Of a DNA stretch of 64,000 nt, positions 1 through 7,684 are shown in pieces; the first letter of the stretch is position 1; every line of letters starts with the position of its first letter. A model generated the notes under the pieces. It was not told the origin of the DNA and searched no databases. It saw only the letters and a program-made list of their open reading frames with translations. The position numbers and the translations under genes are program-made. This stretch comes from VXNE01 sp965248075. GTDB lineage: Bacteria; Pseudomonadota; Gammaproteobacteria; Pseudomonadales; Azotimanducaceae. The stretch covers positions 620,001 to 684,000 of the forward strand of contig CBDFIL010000001.1 in the NCBI GenBank assembly GCA_965248075.1, in the 5' to 3' direction.

Positions 1-1667
1 GCACGCCGCGCTTCACGGGCGACATCGCGATCGCCGACGGCCGCATCGCGCAGATCGGCAGCGTCTCCGAATCCGACGCGAAGCGCGTATTCGACGCACG
101 GGACCTGATCGTGGCGCCGGGCTTCATCGACCTGCACACGCACTTCGACTCGCAGATCTTCTGGGATCCGTACTGCACGATGTCGGGCTGGCACGGCGTG
201 ACCTCGGTGGTGATCGGCAACTGCGGCTTCGGCTTCGCGCCGGTCAGTCCCGAACACCGCGAGCGCGCGATGCTGACGCTTGAGCGCAACGAGGCGGTAC
301 GGGCGACGACGATGGCCGCCGGCATGCCCTGGGACTGGGTGACCTTTCCGGAATACCTCGACAGCGTCGAGCGCACGCCCAAGGGTGTCAACGTGCTCTC
401 CTACATGGGGCTCGCCCCGGTCATGTCCTGGGTGATGGGTCAGGAGGACGCCAAGGGCCGCCCCGCGACGCCCGACGAGCAACGGAAGATGGGCGCACTC
501 CTCGGCGAGGCCATGGACGCGGGGGCCTGTGGATTCTCCGCCCAGATCCTGGGCGAGGACAGCGTGCAGCGCGACTACGACGGCACGCCCATGATCACGG
601 ACATCATGGCGCCGGACGACCTGATCGCGTTCGCCCGTGTGCTGCGGGACAAGGGACGGGGCTTCATCCAGTTGCTTGGCGGGGACTTCGACCTCTTCGA
701 GAAGGTCGCCGAGGTCAGCGGCCGGCCGATCATCTGGAACACGCTGGAGTTCGCGCACGACCAGCACGGCAACACCTACGGCTCCTACCAGGACATCCTG
801 CAATGGCTCGAGAAGGGCAACGCGCGGGGCCTGCGCCTGTTCGGACACGCGGTCACCTGCCAGATCGACATGCAGTTCTCCCTCGAGGACTGGAACCTGT
901 TCGACTCGATGCCCATCTGGCGCGGCGTCACCCTGGGCAGCGTTCCCGAGCGCATGGAGAAGATGCGCGACCCCGCGCTACGCCAGGCGCTGCGTGACGA
1001 GTTCGACCGCCTCGCGGTCAGGCGGGACCGGCATCCGGACAAGCCGGTCGGCTTGTTCCTGGGCATCTCCAACATGCGGATCGCGGAAGGGCGGACGCCG
1101 CAGGTGCGTGCGCTTGAGGGTTTCACGGTCGGGGAGGTCGCGGCCCGCGAGAACAAGCATCCGGTCGACACGTTCCTCGACATCTCGCTCTCGGAGGATC
1201 TCGGGACGTTCTTCACGAGCTACCCGCCGGAGACCGAGATGGACGCCATGCGGGAGGTCATCAACTCGCCGTTCGTGCTGCCGGGGCTCTCGGACGGCGG
1301 TGCGCACATGAAGTTCCTGACGACCGGGCGCTATCCGACCGATTTCATCAGCAGACTGGTCCGGGACAACGGCCTGATGGACCTCGAGCAGGCGCATTGG
1401 CGGCTCTCGGGGTACTCGGCAATGGCGGCCGGGTTCGTCGACCGCGGCTTCCTGCGCGAGGGCGCGCCGGCGGACATCGTGGTCTACGACTACGACGCGC
1501 TGCGCTCCATGCCCGTGGAGCGTCTGCATGACTTCCCGGCCGACGACTGGCGCCTGGCCCAGAAGGCCGAGGGTTACCGCCTGACCGTCGTCAACGGCGA
1601 GGTCACGTTCGAGGACGGCGAGTGCACAGGCGCGACACCCGGCAGCCTGCTGCGCCACGGACGGTAG
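1..1667 (+). CDS. amidohydrolase, D-aminoacylase family (5' partial), copy 1
   Basis: Metal-dependent amidohydrolase of the N-acyl-D-amino-acid deacylase type (amidohydrolase 3), probably cytoplasmic; the substrate is not deducible. The frame is open from the first bases of the window, so about 20 N-terminal residues lie outside it (judged against the complete copy at 3007). Visible motifs are HTH in DLHTHFDSQ, the Cys of GNCGFG, the His of WNTLEFAHDQHG and RLFGHAVTCQ, and the Asp of LSDGGAHMKF, all in the order expected for D-aminoacylases. The product is nearly identical to the gene at 3007 over most of its length, with differences concentrated around 930-1110. The stop codon is followed at once by a hairpin that may act as a terminator. 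Exact specificity (D-aminoacylase, dihydropyrimidinase-like or other) is open. Confidence 0.9.
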   Translation, partial: TPRFTGDIAIADGRIAQIGSVSESDAKRVFDARDLIVAPGFIDLHTHFDSQIFWDPYCTMSGWHGVTSVVIGNCGFGFAPVSPEHRERAMLTLERNEAVRATTMAAGMPWDWVTFPEYLDSVERTPKGVNVLSYMGLAPVMSWVMGQEDAKGRPATPDEQRKMGALLGEAMDAGACGFSAQILGEDSVQRDYDGTPMITDIMAPDDLIAFARVLRDKGRGFIQLLGGDFDLFEKVAEVSGRPIIWNTLEFAHDQHGNTYGSYQDILQWLEKGNARGLRLFGHAVTCQIDMQFSLEDWNLFDSMPIWRGVTLGSVPERMEKMRDPALRQALRDEFDRLAVRRDRHPDKPVGLFLGISNMRIAEGRTPQVRALEGFTVGEVAARENKHPVDTFLDISLSEDLGTFFTSYPPETEMDAMREVINSPFVLPGLSDGGAHMKFLTTGRYPTDFISRLVRDNGLMDLEQAHWRLSGYSAMAAGFVDRGFLREGAPADIVVYDYDALRSMPVERLHDFPADDWRLAQKAEGYRLTVVNGEVTFEDGECTGATPGSLLRHGR

Positions 1668-1738
1668 GGGCGACGCTTGTCGTCGCCCGCGTCGAATTCG
1701 TGCAGGGCACTGGCACGGGACGGGACAAGCCCGCCCCC
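1668..1738. repeat. dispersed palindromic repeat, two hairpins
   Basis: Two hairpins. The first, 1668-1688, has stem GGGCGAC/GTCGCCC around GCTTGTC and starts on the base after the stop codon of the amidohydrolase. The second, about 1718-1736, is of the GGACGGG..CCCGCC type. The same two stems recur at 2.8, 44.4, 52.8-53.2 and 62.7 kb. It may double as a transcription terminator, although no U-tract follows. Confidence 0.7.
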
Positions 1739-1790
1739 CACCGTCGCCGGGTCGATCAGAGTCACGTGATGGGTCCCAAGGAGGAATGAA

Positions 1791-2156
1791 ATGTCCGATC
1801 GAGTCTGGTTCAACGTCTATGTAACGGTTCGCGAGGGCAAGCTCGACGAATTCAGGGCCATGGCGAACGACTGGATCACGCACCACAAGAAAAACACCCC
1901 CGAGATCCTCGCCTACGAGTGGTTCTCCACGAGCGAGGACGAGATGAAGGTGCAGGTGATGGAACTCTACGAGAGCTCCGAAGCGATGCTCGACTACATG
2001 TCACGCGGCGCGGGCGACACGTTCAAACCTCCTTACCCTTATACCGTGGACAAGCTGGAGATCCTCGGCAAGGTCTCGGACACGCTGCGCAAGCGGCTCG
2101 ACTCCGGGGAATCCAGTCCCCGGTACTTCAATCACTTCGATGGGTTCTCACGCTGA
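1791..2156 (+). CDS. antibiotic biosynthesis monooxygenase (ABM) domain protein
   Basis: Small 121-residue protein with the single ABM/dimeric alpha-beta-barrel fold, judged from VWFNVYVTVREGKLDEF, a central YEWF segment and the KVQVMELYESSEAM strand-helix. Such proteins are dimeric cofactor-free oxygenases or structural relatives (YgiN type); the substrate is unknown. The start ATG has an AAGGAGGAATGAA ribosome site just upstream (1779-1790). Its last bases overlap the probable CTG start of the next gene, so the two are likely translated together. ABM family membership is inferred from pattern only. Confidence 0.75.
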   Translation: MSDRVWFNVYVTVREGKLDEFRAMANDWITHHKKNTPEILAYEWFSTSEDEMKVQVMELYESSEAMLDYMSRGAGDTFKPPYPYTVDKLEILGKVSDTLRKRLDSGESSPRYFNHFDGFSR

Positions 2157-2623
2157 CGTACTCCAAAGTCAGCTATGGCATTCCGCTCCGGGGCAGCAGA
2201 CCGCTCACCCCGGAGGAGATGCACGATTTCCTGGCCGAACCGCGCAACTGCATTCTCGGGACGACCAACGCGGACGGATCGTCTCAGCTCACGCCCGTGG
2301 GCTTTCTCTGGGACGGCACCGCGTTCTACGTCATCGCGGACCGGCAACGGCACTGGATCAGGCGGAACCTCCAGCGTGACCCGCGTATGAGTCTCGTGGT
2401 GGATCAGGGCGATGAATATCGGGCCGTGGTGGCCAGGGGGAAGGCGGAGGTCCGGGACCGGGATATCGACGCGATGACGAAGCGCATCCTGATCAAGTAC
2501 TTCGGCGCAGAGACCGGTGCAGCCTATTTCGACCAACTGGAACGACAACGGAGCGAGAGCCGGGTGCTGGTGGTCCTGAAGCCGGATCGCATCCAGACCT
2601 GGGCACGCGACGACACGAAGTAA
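2153..2623 (+). CDS. PPOX-class pyridoxamine-phosphate-oxidase-like flavoprotein
   Basis: About 156 residues of the split-barrel FMN/F420-binding PPOX family, recognised from PLTPEEMHDFLAEP, ILGTTNADGSSQLTPVGFLWDG, RRNLQRDPRMSLVVDQ and the C-terminal VLVVLKPDRIQTW. No ATG, GTG or TTG precedes the conserved N-terminus in frame. The only reasonable start is a CTG at 2153, which overlaps the stop of the ABM gene as CTGA and gives MTYSKVSYG. The first in-frame ATG, about 2219, would remove conserved residues. Translational coupling to the ABM gene is therefore likely. Products of this family reduce or bind varied cofactors; specificity is not assignable. Confidence 0.7.
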   Translation: MTYSKVSYGIPLRGSRPLTPEEMHDFLAEPRNCILGTTNADGSSQLTPVGFLWDGTAFYVIADRQRHWIRRNLQRDPRMSLVVDQGDEYRAVVARGKAEVRDRDIDAMTKRILIKYFGAETGAAYFDQLERQRSESRVLVVLKPDRIQTWARDDTK

Positions 2624-2626
2624 CCT

Positions 2627-2860
2627 TGTAGCGCCCCATAGCCGGTCCGGCACTCGCTCGCGAGCTCGCTACGCACCGGCGCGCCTCCGGCCCAGCCACG
2701 CCGTCCTTGCGTGGAAGTTGCACCGGCGGTCACTGCGTTCCCTTAGCGCGACTTCCATGCAAGGGGACGGGCTTGTCCCGTCCCGTTCCTGCGGCTTGCA
2801 CGACTCCGGGACGGGCGACCACAGGGTCCGGGACGGGCGACCACAAGGGTCGCCCCTACA
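2627..2860. repeat. composite dispersed repeat (modules A and B)
   Basis: Intergenic stretch with no gene. Module A (about 2627-2757) begins TGTAGCGCCCCATAGCCG. Module B (about 2758-2860) contains the hairpins GACGGG-CTTG-TCCCGTC and GGGCGAC-CACAAGG-GTCGCCC, with an internal partial duplication. Both modules recur at 44377-44595, but there B comes first and A is inverted. A shorter piece of A lies at 62.8 kb. Confidence 0.8.
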
Positions 2861-2910
2861 CGTGCCGAGCCAGCCGCGAGCGGATTGATTCCATGCGAGC
2901 TTGCGCCGCA

Positions 2911-2954
2911 GAAGTTTCGCGCCAGCGAAACTTCCAACGCGACCGTAAGGTCGC
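2911..2954. repeat. double hairpin repeat
   Basis: Two adjacent perfect hairpins: GAAGTTTCGC/GCGAAACTTC with loop GCCA (2911-2934) and GCGACC/GGTCGC with loop GTAA (2939-2954). Related pairs lie at 44711-44756 and 46324-46372. Position upstream of a gene start argues against a simple terminator role here. Confidence 0.7.
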
Positions 2955-2969
2955 GCTCCCGCCGGCTGC

Positions 2970-2975
2970 TATCCT
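2970..2975 (+). promoter_or_regulatory. candidate -10 box for amidohydrolase copy 2
   Basis: TGCTATCCT reads as an extended -10 element with TATCCT at 2970-2975, 31 bases before the ATG at 3007. No convincing -35 is visible. A GGGAGGA ribosome site follows at about 2997. Inference only. Confidence 0.35.
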
Positions 2976-3006
2976 GTCCCGCTCACGCACATCGAGGGAG
3001 GATTCC

Positions 3007-4740
3007 ATGCCCCGCTATGACCTCCTCCTCAAGGGTGGCACCGTCATCGACGGTCAGCGCACGCCGCGCTTCACGGGCGACATCGCGATCGCCGGCGGCC
3101 GCATCGCGCAGATCGGCGGCGTCTCCGAGTCCGACGCGAAGCGGGTATTCGACGCGCGGGACCTGATCGTCGCGCCGGGCTTCATAGACCTGCACACGCA
3201 CTTCGACTCGCAGATCTTCTGGGATCCGTACTGCACGATGTCCGGCTGGCACGGCGTGACTTCCGTGGTGATCGGCAACTGCGGGTTCGGCTTCGCCCCC
3301 GTGAGACCCGAGCACCGCGAGCGCTCGATGCTCACCCTCGAGCGCAACGAGGCCGTACGGGCCACCACGATGGCCGCCGGCATGCCCTGGGACTGGGTGA
3401 CCTTTCCGGAATACCTCGACAGCGTCGAGCGCACGCCCAAGGGCGTGAACGTGCTGTCCTACATGGGGCTCGCCCCGGTCATGTCCTGGGTGATGGGCCA
3501 GGAGGACGCCAAGGGGCGCCCCGCGACCGCGGAAGAGCAGCACAAGATGGGCGCACTCCTCGGTGAGGCCATGGACGCGGGCGCGTGCGGGTTCTCCGCC
3601 CAGATCCTGGGCGAGCACAGCGTACAGCGCGACTACGACGGCACGCCCATGATCACGGACATCATGGCGCCGGACGACCTGATCGCGTTCGCCCACGTGC
3701 TGCGGGAGAAGCGGCGCGGCTTCATCCAGGTGCTCGGAGCCGACTTCGACCTCTTCGAGAAGGTCGCCGAGATCAGTGGCCGGCCGATCATCTGGAATAC
3801 GCTCGAGTTCGCCCACGACCAGCACGGCAACACCTACGGACACTGGAAGGACATCCTGCGCTGGCTGGAGAAGGGCAACGCGCGGGGCCTGCGCCTGTTC
3901 GGGCACGCGGTCACCTGCCAGATCGACACGCAGTTCTCCCTCGAGGACTGGAACCTGTTCGACGGGATGCCCGCCTGGCGCGAGGTGACCCTCGGCAGCG
4001 TTCCCGAGCGCATGCGGAAGATGCGCGACCCCGCGCTGCGCGGGGCGGTCCGCGACGTTTACGACAGCTTCGTGGCACGACGGAAAGCCCGTCCGGACAA
4101 GCCGATCGGGGGCGGAGAACGCTTCCTGGGCCTGCCCGACATGCTGATCACCGAAGCCAGGACGGCACAGGGGCGCGCCCTTGAGGGCTACACGATCGGC
4201 GAGGTCGCCGCCCGCGAGCACAAGCATCCGGTCGACACCCTGTTCGACATCGCGCTCTCCGAGGATCTCGGAACGTTCTTTTCGCACTATCCCGCGGAGA
4301 CGGATATGGAGACCATGCGGGAGGTCATCAACTCGCCGTTCGTGCTGCCGGGGCTCTCGGACGGCGGCGCCCACATGAAGTTCCTGACGACCGGGCGCTA
4401 TCCGACCGATTTCATCAGCAGACTGGTGCGGGACAACGGCCTGATGGACCTCGAGCAGGCGCACTGGCGGCTGTCGGGGTACTCGGCGATGGCGGCCGGC
4501 TTCGTCGACCGCGGCTTCCTGCGCGAGGGCGCGCCGGCGGACATCGTGGTCTACGACTACGACGCGTTGCGCTCGCTGCCGGTGGAGCGTCTGCATGACT
4601 TCCCGGCCGACGACTGGCGCCTGGCCCAGAAAGCCGAGGGCTACCGCCTGACCGTCGTCAACGGCGAAGTCACCTTCGAGGACGGCGAGTGCACCGGCGC
4701 GACACCCGGCACGTTGCTGCGCCACGGGCGCACGGCGTAA
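3007..4740 (+). CDS. amidohydrolase, D-aminoacylase family, copy 2
   Basis: Complete 577-residue amidohydrolase 3 / N-acyl-D-amino-acid deacylase-like enzyme, close to the usual family length. The ATG at 3007 follows a GGGAGGATTCC ribosome site and gives the typical first strand MPRYDLLLKGGTVIDG. Metal and catalytic motifs: HTH at residues 63-65, Cys92 in GNCGFG, later His residues in FAHDQHG and LFGHAVTCQ, and Asp in LSDGGAHMKF. It is a tandem paralogue of the partial gene at 1-1667, and a more distant paralogue starts at 37378. The MFS transporter gene follows 15 bases later and could import the substrate. The longer open frame upstream to 2707 runs through repeat DNA and is not coding. Confidence 0.93.
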   Translation: MPRYDLLLKGGTVIDGQRTPRFTGDIAIAGGRIAQIGGVSESDAKRVFDARDLIVAPGFIDLHTHFDSQIFWDPYCTMSGWHGVTSVVIGNCGFGFAPVRPEHRERSMLTLERNEAVRATTMAAGMPWDWVTFPEYLDSVERTPKGVNVLSYMGLAPVMSWVMGQEDAKGRPATAEEQHKMGALLGEAMDAGACGFSAQILGEHSVQRDYDGTPMITDIMAPDDLIAFAHVLREKRRGFIQVLGADFDLFEKVAEISGRPIIWNTLEFAHDQHGNTYGHWKDILRWLEKGNARGLRLFGHAVTCQIDTQFSLEDWNLFDGMPAWREVTLGSVPERMRKMRDPALRGAVRDVYDSFVARRKARPDKPIGGGERFLGLPDMLITEARTAQGRALEGYTIGEVAAREHKHPVDTLFDIALSEDLGTFFSHYPAETDMETMREVINSPFVLPGLSDGGAHMKFLTTGRYPTDFISRLVRDNGLMDLEQAHWRLSGYSAMAAGFVDRGFLREGAPADIVVYDYDALRSLPVERLHDFPADDWRLAQKAEGYRLTVVNGEVTFEDGECTGATPGTLLRHGRTA

Positions 4741-4755
4741 CCGGGACGCCCTGAC

Positions 4756-6114
4756 GTGCAATCTTCGCCTGCCGCGCCGCCGCGCGGCGCCCGCCTGGCC
4801 GGGTTCGCATCCCCCGCCTTCGCAATGGCGGCATTGGGGCTACCCGTCGTCGTGGTTCTGCCGCCCCTCTACGCCGAACTCGGCATCAGTCTGACCGTCG
4901 TTGGCACGATCTTCATGGTCGCGCGCTTGTTCGACGTGTTCACCGATCCGGTTTTCGGCGTGCTCGGCGATCGGGTTCGCACGCCGTGGGGACGCCGTCG
5001 CCCTGCGATCGTCGTCGGGTTGCCCGTCCTGCTGCTGGGCGCGGTCGGGCTCTTCCTGCCGCCGGATCCCCCGAGCGAATTCATGCTGCTGGCGTCACTG
5101 CTCGTACTGTATCTCGGCTGGACGCTCCTGACGCTCTCGCACACGGCCTGGGCCGCGGAGCTGTCGGATGACTACGATCAGCGCTCGCACATCATGGGAG
5201 CGCTGCAAGCCTGGGGCCTGGCGGGCGCGGTCCTGGTCATCCTGATCCCCGCGCTGATGGACTATCTGTGGCCCGCCGGCGGTATGCGCCTGCGCGCCGA
5301 GGCGATGGGCTGGCTGATCATCGTCTCACTGCCCGTCCTGTTTGCGGTTGCCCTCGCGAGCACCCGTGAACCGCCGATCCGCCGGGAGCCGAAGCTCGAC
5401 TGGCGCCGTGCGGTCGGTTCGATTTTCGAGAACCGCGGCCTGCGCCGGATCCTGCTCGCCGATCTTCTGCTCGGTGTACAGGGGGGAATCAACGGATCGG
5501 TGCATTTCTTCTTCATCGCGCAGGTGCTCCTGCTGCCTCAGGCGGCGAGCCTGTACCTGGTAGTGCTGTTTCTCACGGGTCTCCTGTGCGTACCGGTTTT
5601 CGTCCGTCTGAGCGAGCGCCTCGGCAAGCATCGGACCCTGTGCTATGCGGCGCTGCAATCGTCCCTCGCGACAGGAGCGTTCTTCGTGGTGCCGGCCGAG
5701 AGCTTCGGCTGGGTGCTGCTGATCTACGTGATGGTCGGCGTGAACTTCGGCGCCAAGGACCTGCTCCTGCGTTCGATGATGGCCGACGTGATAGACCAGG
5801 ATCGTGTCAACGTCGATGCCGAACGCAGTGCCCTCTACTACTCGGCGCTGTCCCTCACGAGCAAGATCGGCCTGGCGCTCGCGGTCGGGATCGTCTATCC
5901 GGTGCTCGATCTCATCGGCTTCACGGTCGGCGGCGCCAACGACCCGGAGACGCTGGATGGCGTTCGCTGGCTGGTCGCCGGCTCGCCGACCCTCATCACG
6001 CTTTGCGTCGCATGGATCATGTGGCGTTTTCCCATCGGCCGCGAAGAGCAGCGCGCATTGCGGGCGGAACTCGCGGAACGACGACAGAGCCAATCAGCGA
6101 AACAGCCATCATGA
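4756..6114 (+). CDS. MFS transporter, GPH/sugar-cation symporter-like
   Basis: A 452-residue inner-membrane permease with about twelve hydrophobic segments. The motif DPVFGVLGDRVRTPWGRRRP between helices 2 and 3 is the signature loop of the glycoside-pentoside-hexuronide (MFS_2) branch. GTG start at 4756, 15 bases after the amidohydrolase stop. Its own stop overlaps the ATG of the flavoprotein gene (ATGA, 6111-6114). It may import a substrate of the neighbouring amidohydrolases; that link is inferred from position alone. Confidence 0.88.
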   Translation: MQSSPAAPPRGARLAGFASPAFAMAALGLPVVVVLPPLYAELGISLTVVGTIFMVARLFDVFTDPVFGVLGDRVRTPWGRRRPAIVVGLPVLLLGAVGLFLPPDPPSEFMLLASLLVLYLGWTLLTLSHTAWAAELSDDYDQRSHIMGALQAWGLAGAVLVILIPALMDYLWPAGGMRLRAEAMGWLIIVSLPVLFAVALASTREPPIRREPKLDWRRAVGSIFENRGLRRILLADLLLGVQGGINGSVHFFFIAQVLLLPQAASLYLVVLFLTGLLCVPVFVRLSERLGKHRTLCYAALQSSLATGAFFVVPAESFGWVLLIYVMVGVNFGAKDLLLRSMMADVIDQDRVNVDAERSALYYSALSLTSKIGLALAVGIVYPVLDLIGFTVGGANDPETLDGVRWLVAGSPTLITLCVAWIMWRFPIGREEQRALRAELAERRQSQSAKQPS

Positions 6115-6764
6115 CCAGGCTGCTCTATATCAGCGTATCGCCGCGCGGCGAACGTTCGGCATCCCTCCAGGCAGCGCAGGTGTTTCTGGACGCGTTGCCG
6201 CCGGGCGTGACGGTGGAACACATCGACCTCTTCGAGCGCGCATTGCCGGAAGTGACCCTCGAGATTACGGCGGCGAAGCAGAAGGCCTTCATCGGCATGG
6301 AGTTGACGGCCGGGGAAGCGCGCCAATGGGCTGCGATCGTCGACCTCGTCGACGAGTTCAAGGCGGCGGACCACTATCTCATGGCCGTGCCCATGTGGAA
6401 CTTCAACGTGCCCTACAGGTTCAAGCAGTACATTGACCTGCTGACGCATCCCGGCCTCACCTTCACGCGCGACGAGAACGGGCCGCGCGGGCTGGTATCA
6501 GGCGGTGTGACGCTCGTCTATTCCCGCGGCGGTGACTACGCGCCGCGAGATGGCCGGCCGGACCCCTTCGACTTCCAGTCGCCCTACCTCAAGACCTGGC
6601 TGGGCGTGATCGGACTGGGCCCGATCGACGAGGTTCTGGTGCAGCGGACGATGGCGGGACCGGAAGGCGTGGCGCGCAGCGTTGCGGGCGCAACCGCGGA
6701 GCTGCAGGCCCTCGCCGCGGGATTGGCGCCCGGGGCCAAGGCACAAGGCCGGGCAAGCTCATAA
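6111..6764 (+). CDS. FMN-dependent NADH-azoreductase-like flavodoxin-fold protein
   Basis: A 217-residue flavodoxin-like NAD(P)H:quinone/azo reductase of the AzoR (AcpD) family. Evidence is the N-terminal phosphate-binding segment LLYISVSPRGERSASLQ, the FMN-contact segment MAVPMWNFNVPYRFKQYID and the SRGGDYAPRDGRPDPFDFQSPYLKTWLGVIG block. Start ATG overlaps the MFS stop by four bases, so the two genes are co-translated. Likely a quinone/azo or nitro-compound reductase using NADH; physiological substrate unknown. Confidence 0.88.
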   Translation: MTRLLYISVSPRGERSASLQAAQVFLDALPPGVTVEHIDLFERALPEVTLEITAAKQKAFIGMELTAGEARQWAAIVDLVDEFKAADHYLMAVPMWNFNVPYRFKQYIDLLTHPGLTFTRDENGPRGLVSGGVTLVYSRGGDYAPRDGRPDPFDFQSPYLKTWLGVIGLGPIDEVLVQRTMAGPEGVARSVAGATAELQALAAGLAPGAKAQGRASS

Positions 6765-6795
6765 CCGCGCTATCCGATGGGCACGCAAAGGGCAG

Positions 6796-7563
6796 TCAGG
6801 TCCCCCTCGGGGGCAGTGTCGAGCCGCCGTCGACGCAGATCGTCTGGCCGGTGAGGTAACGCGCCTCGTCGCCCGCGAGATAGAGCATGCAGTAGGCGAT
6901 GTCCTCCGGCTCGCCGATGTAGCCCACCGGAATGATGTTCGCCATCCGTGCCTGGCTGCCCGCGCCGGACTGTGCATCCATTGCCGCGGTATGGATGTAC
7001 CCGGGCTCCACGCCGTTGACCGTGATGTGGTCTCGTGCCAGTTCGACGGCGGCGGTTCTGATGAACGCGTTGATACCGCCCTTCGATGCGGCGTAGTAGG
7101 ACGTGCCCGGCATGACCACGCGCGGGCCATTGATCGATGAGGTGAACAGCAGGCGTCCTCCACCCCGCTCCCGGAAGAAGGGCATGACGGCCTTCGACAG
7201 ACGAAAGCACGCCTTGAGGTTTACGGACAGGACGGTCTCGAGATCGTCTTCCGAGTATTCCTCCACCCGGCCAAAGAGGAACGCGGCCGCGTTGTGCACC
7301 AGGATGTCGATACCGCCCCATTGCTCCGCGGTTTCGGCGACGACGCGTTCGACGTTTGCGAGTTCACCGATGTCCACGGCACAAAGGGCCGCGGTGCCAC
7401 CGGCTTGCTCGATGACTTCGACAGTTGCCTGGCCGTGACTTGCGGTGCGCGTGGCCACCATGACCTTCGCGCCGGCCGCCGCGAAAACCCTTGCGATGCC
7501 GGCGCCGATACCCCGGCCGGCGCCGGTGACGATCGCGACCTTGTCGTCGAGTCTTCCGAACAT
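6796..7563 (-). CDS. SDR family oxidoreductase
   Basis: Classical short-chain dehydrogenase/reductase of 255 residues. TGAGRGIG at 13-20 is the dinucleotide-binding motif, NAA at 91-93 follows, and the catalytic Ser lies near 142-143 with Tyr157 and Lys161 in YYAASKGG. The C-terminal CVDGG is typical. It lies downstream of, and in the same direction as, the HyuAB fusion (121-base gap) and converges with the azoreductase gene. The substrate is not evident. Confidence 0.92.
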   Translation of the reverse strand: MFGRLDDKVAIVTGAGRGIGAGIARVFAAAGAKVMVATRTASHGQATVEVIEQAGGTAALCAVDIGELANVERVVAETAEQWGGIDILVHNAAAFLFGRVEEYSEDDLETVLSVNLKACFRLSKAVMPFFRERGGGRLLFTSSINGPRVVMPGTSYYAASKGGINAFIRTAAVELARDHITVNGVEPGYIHTAAMDAQSGAGSQARMANIIPVGYIGEPEDIAYCMLYLAGDEARYLTGQTICVDGGSTLPPRGT

Positions 7564-7684
7564 CGGTGCCTGTCCCCCGAATCAACGACTTGCCGCCTCC
7601 CGAGTCGAACCATCCTGCCCTGGCTGCCACCGGGCCGGAGCCGGCGAAGCGCTCGCCCATCTCAACCCCGGGCCAGGGGAGCGG

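Noticed and set aside
2707..3006. N-terminal extension of the second amidohydrolase
   Set aside because: Runs through dispersed repeats; a good ribosome site sits directly before 3007 and the paralogue at 37378 starts at the same place.
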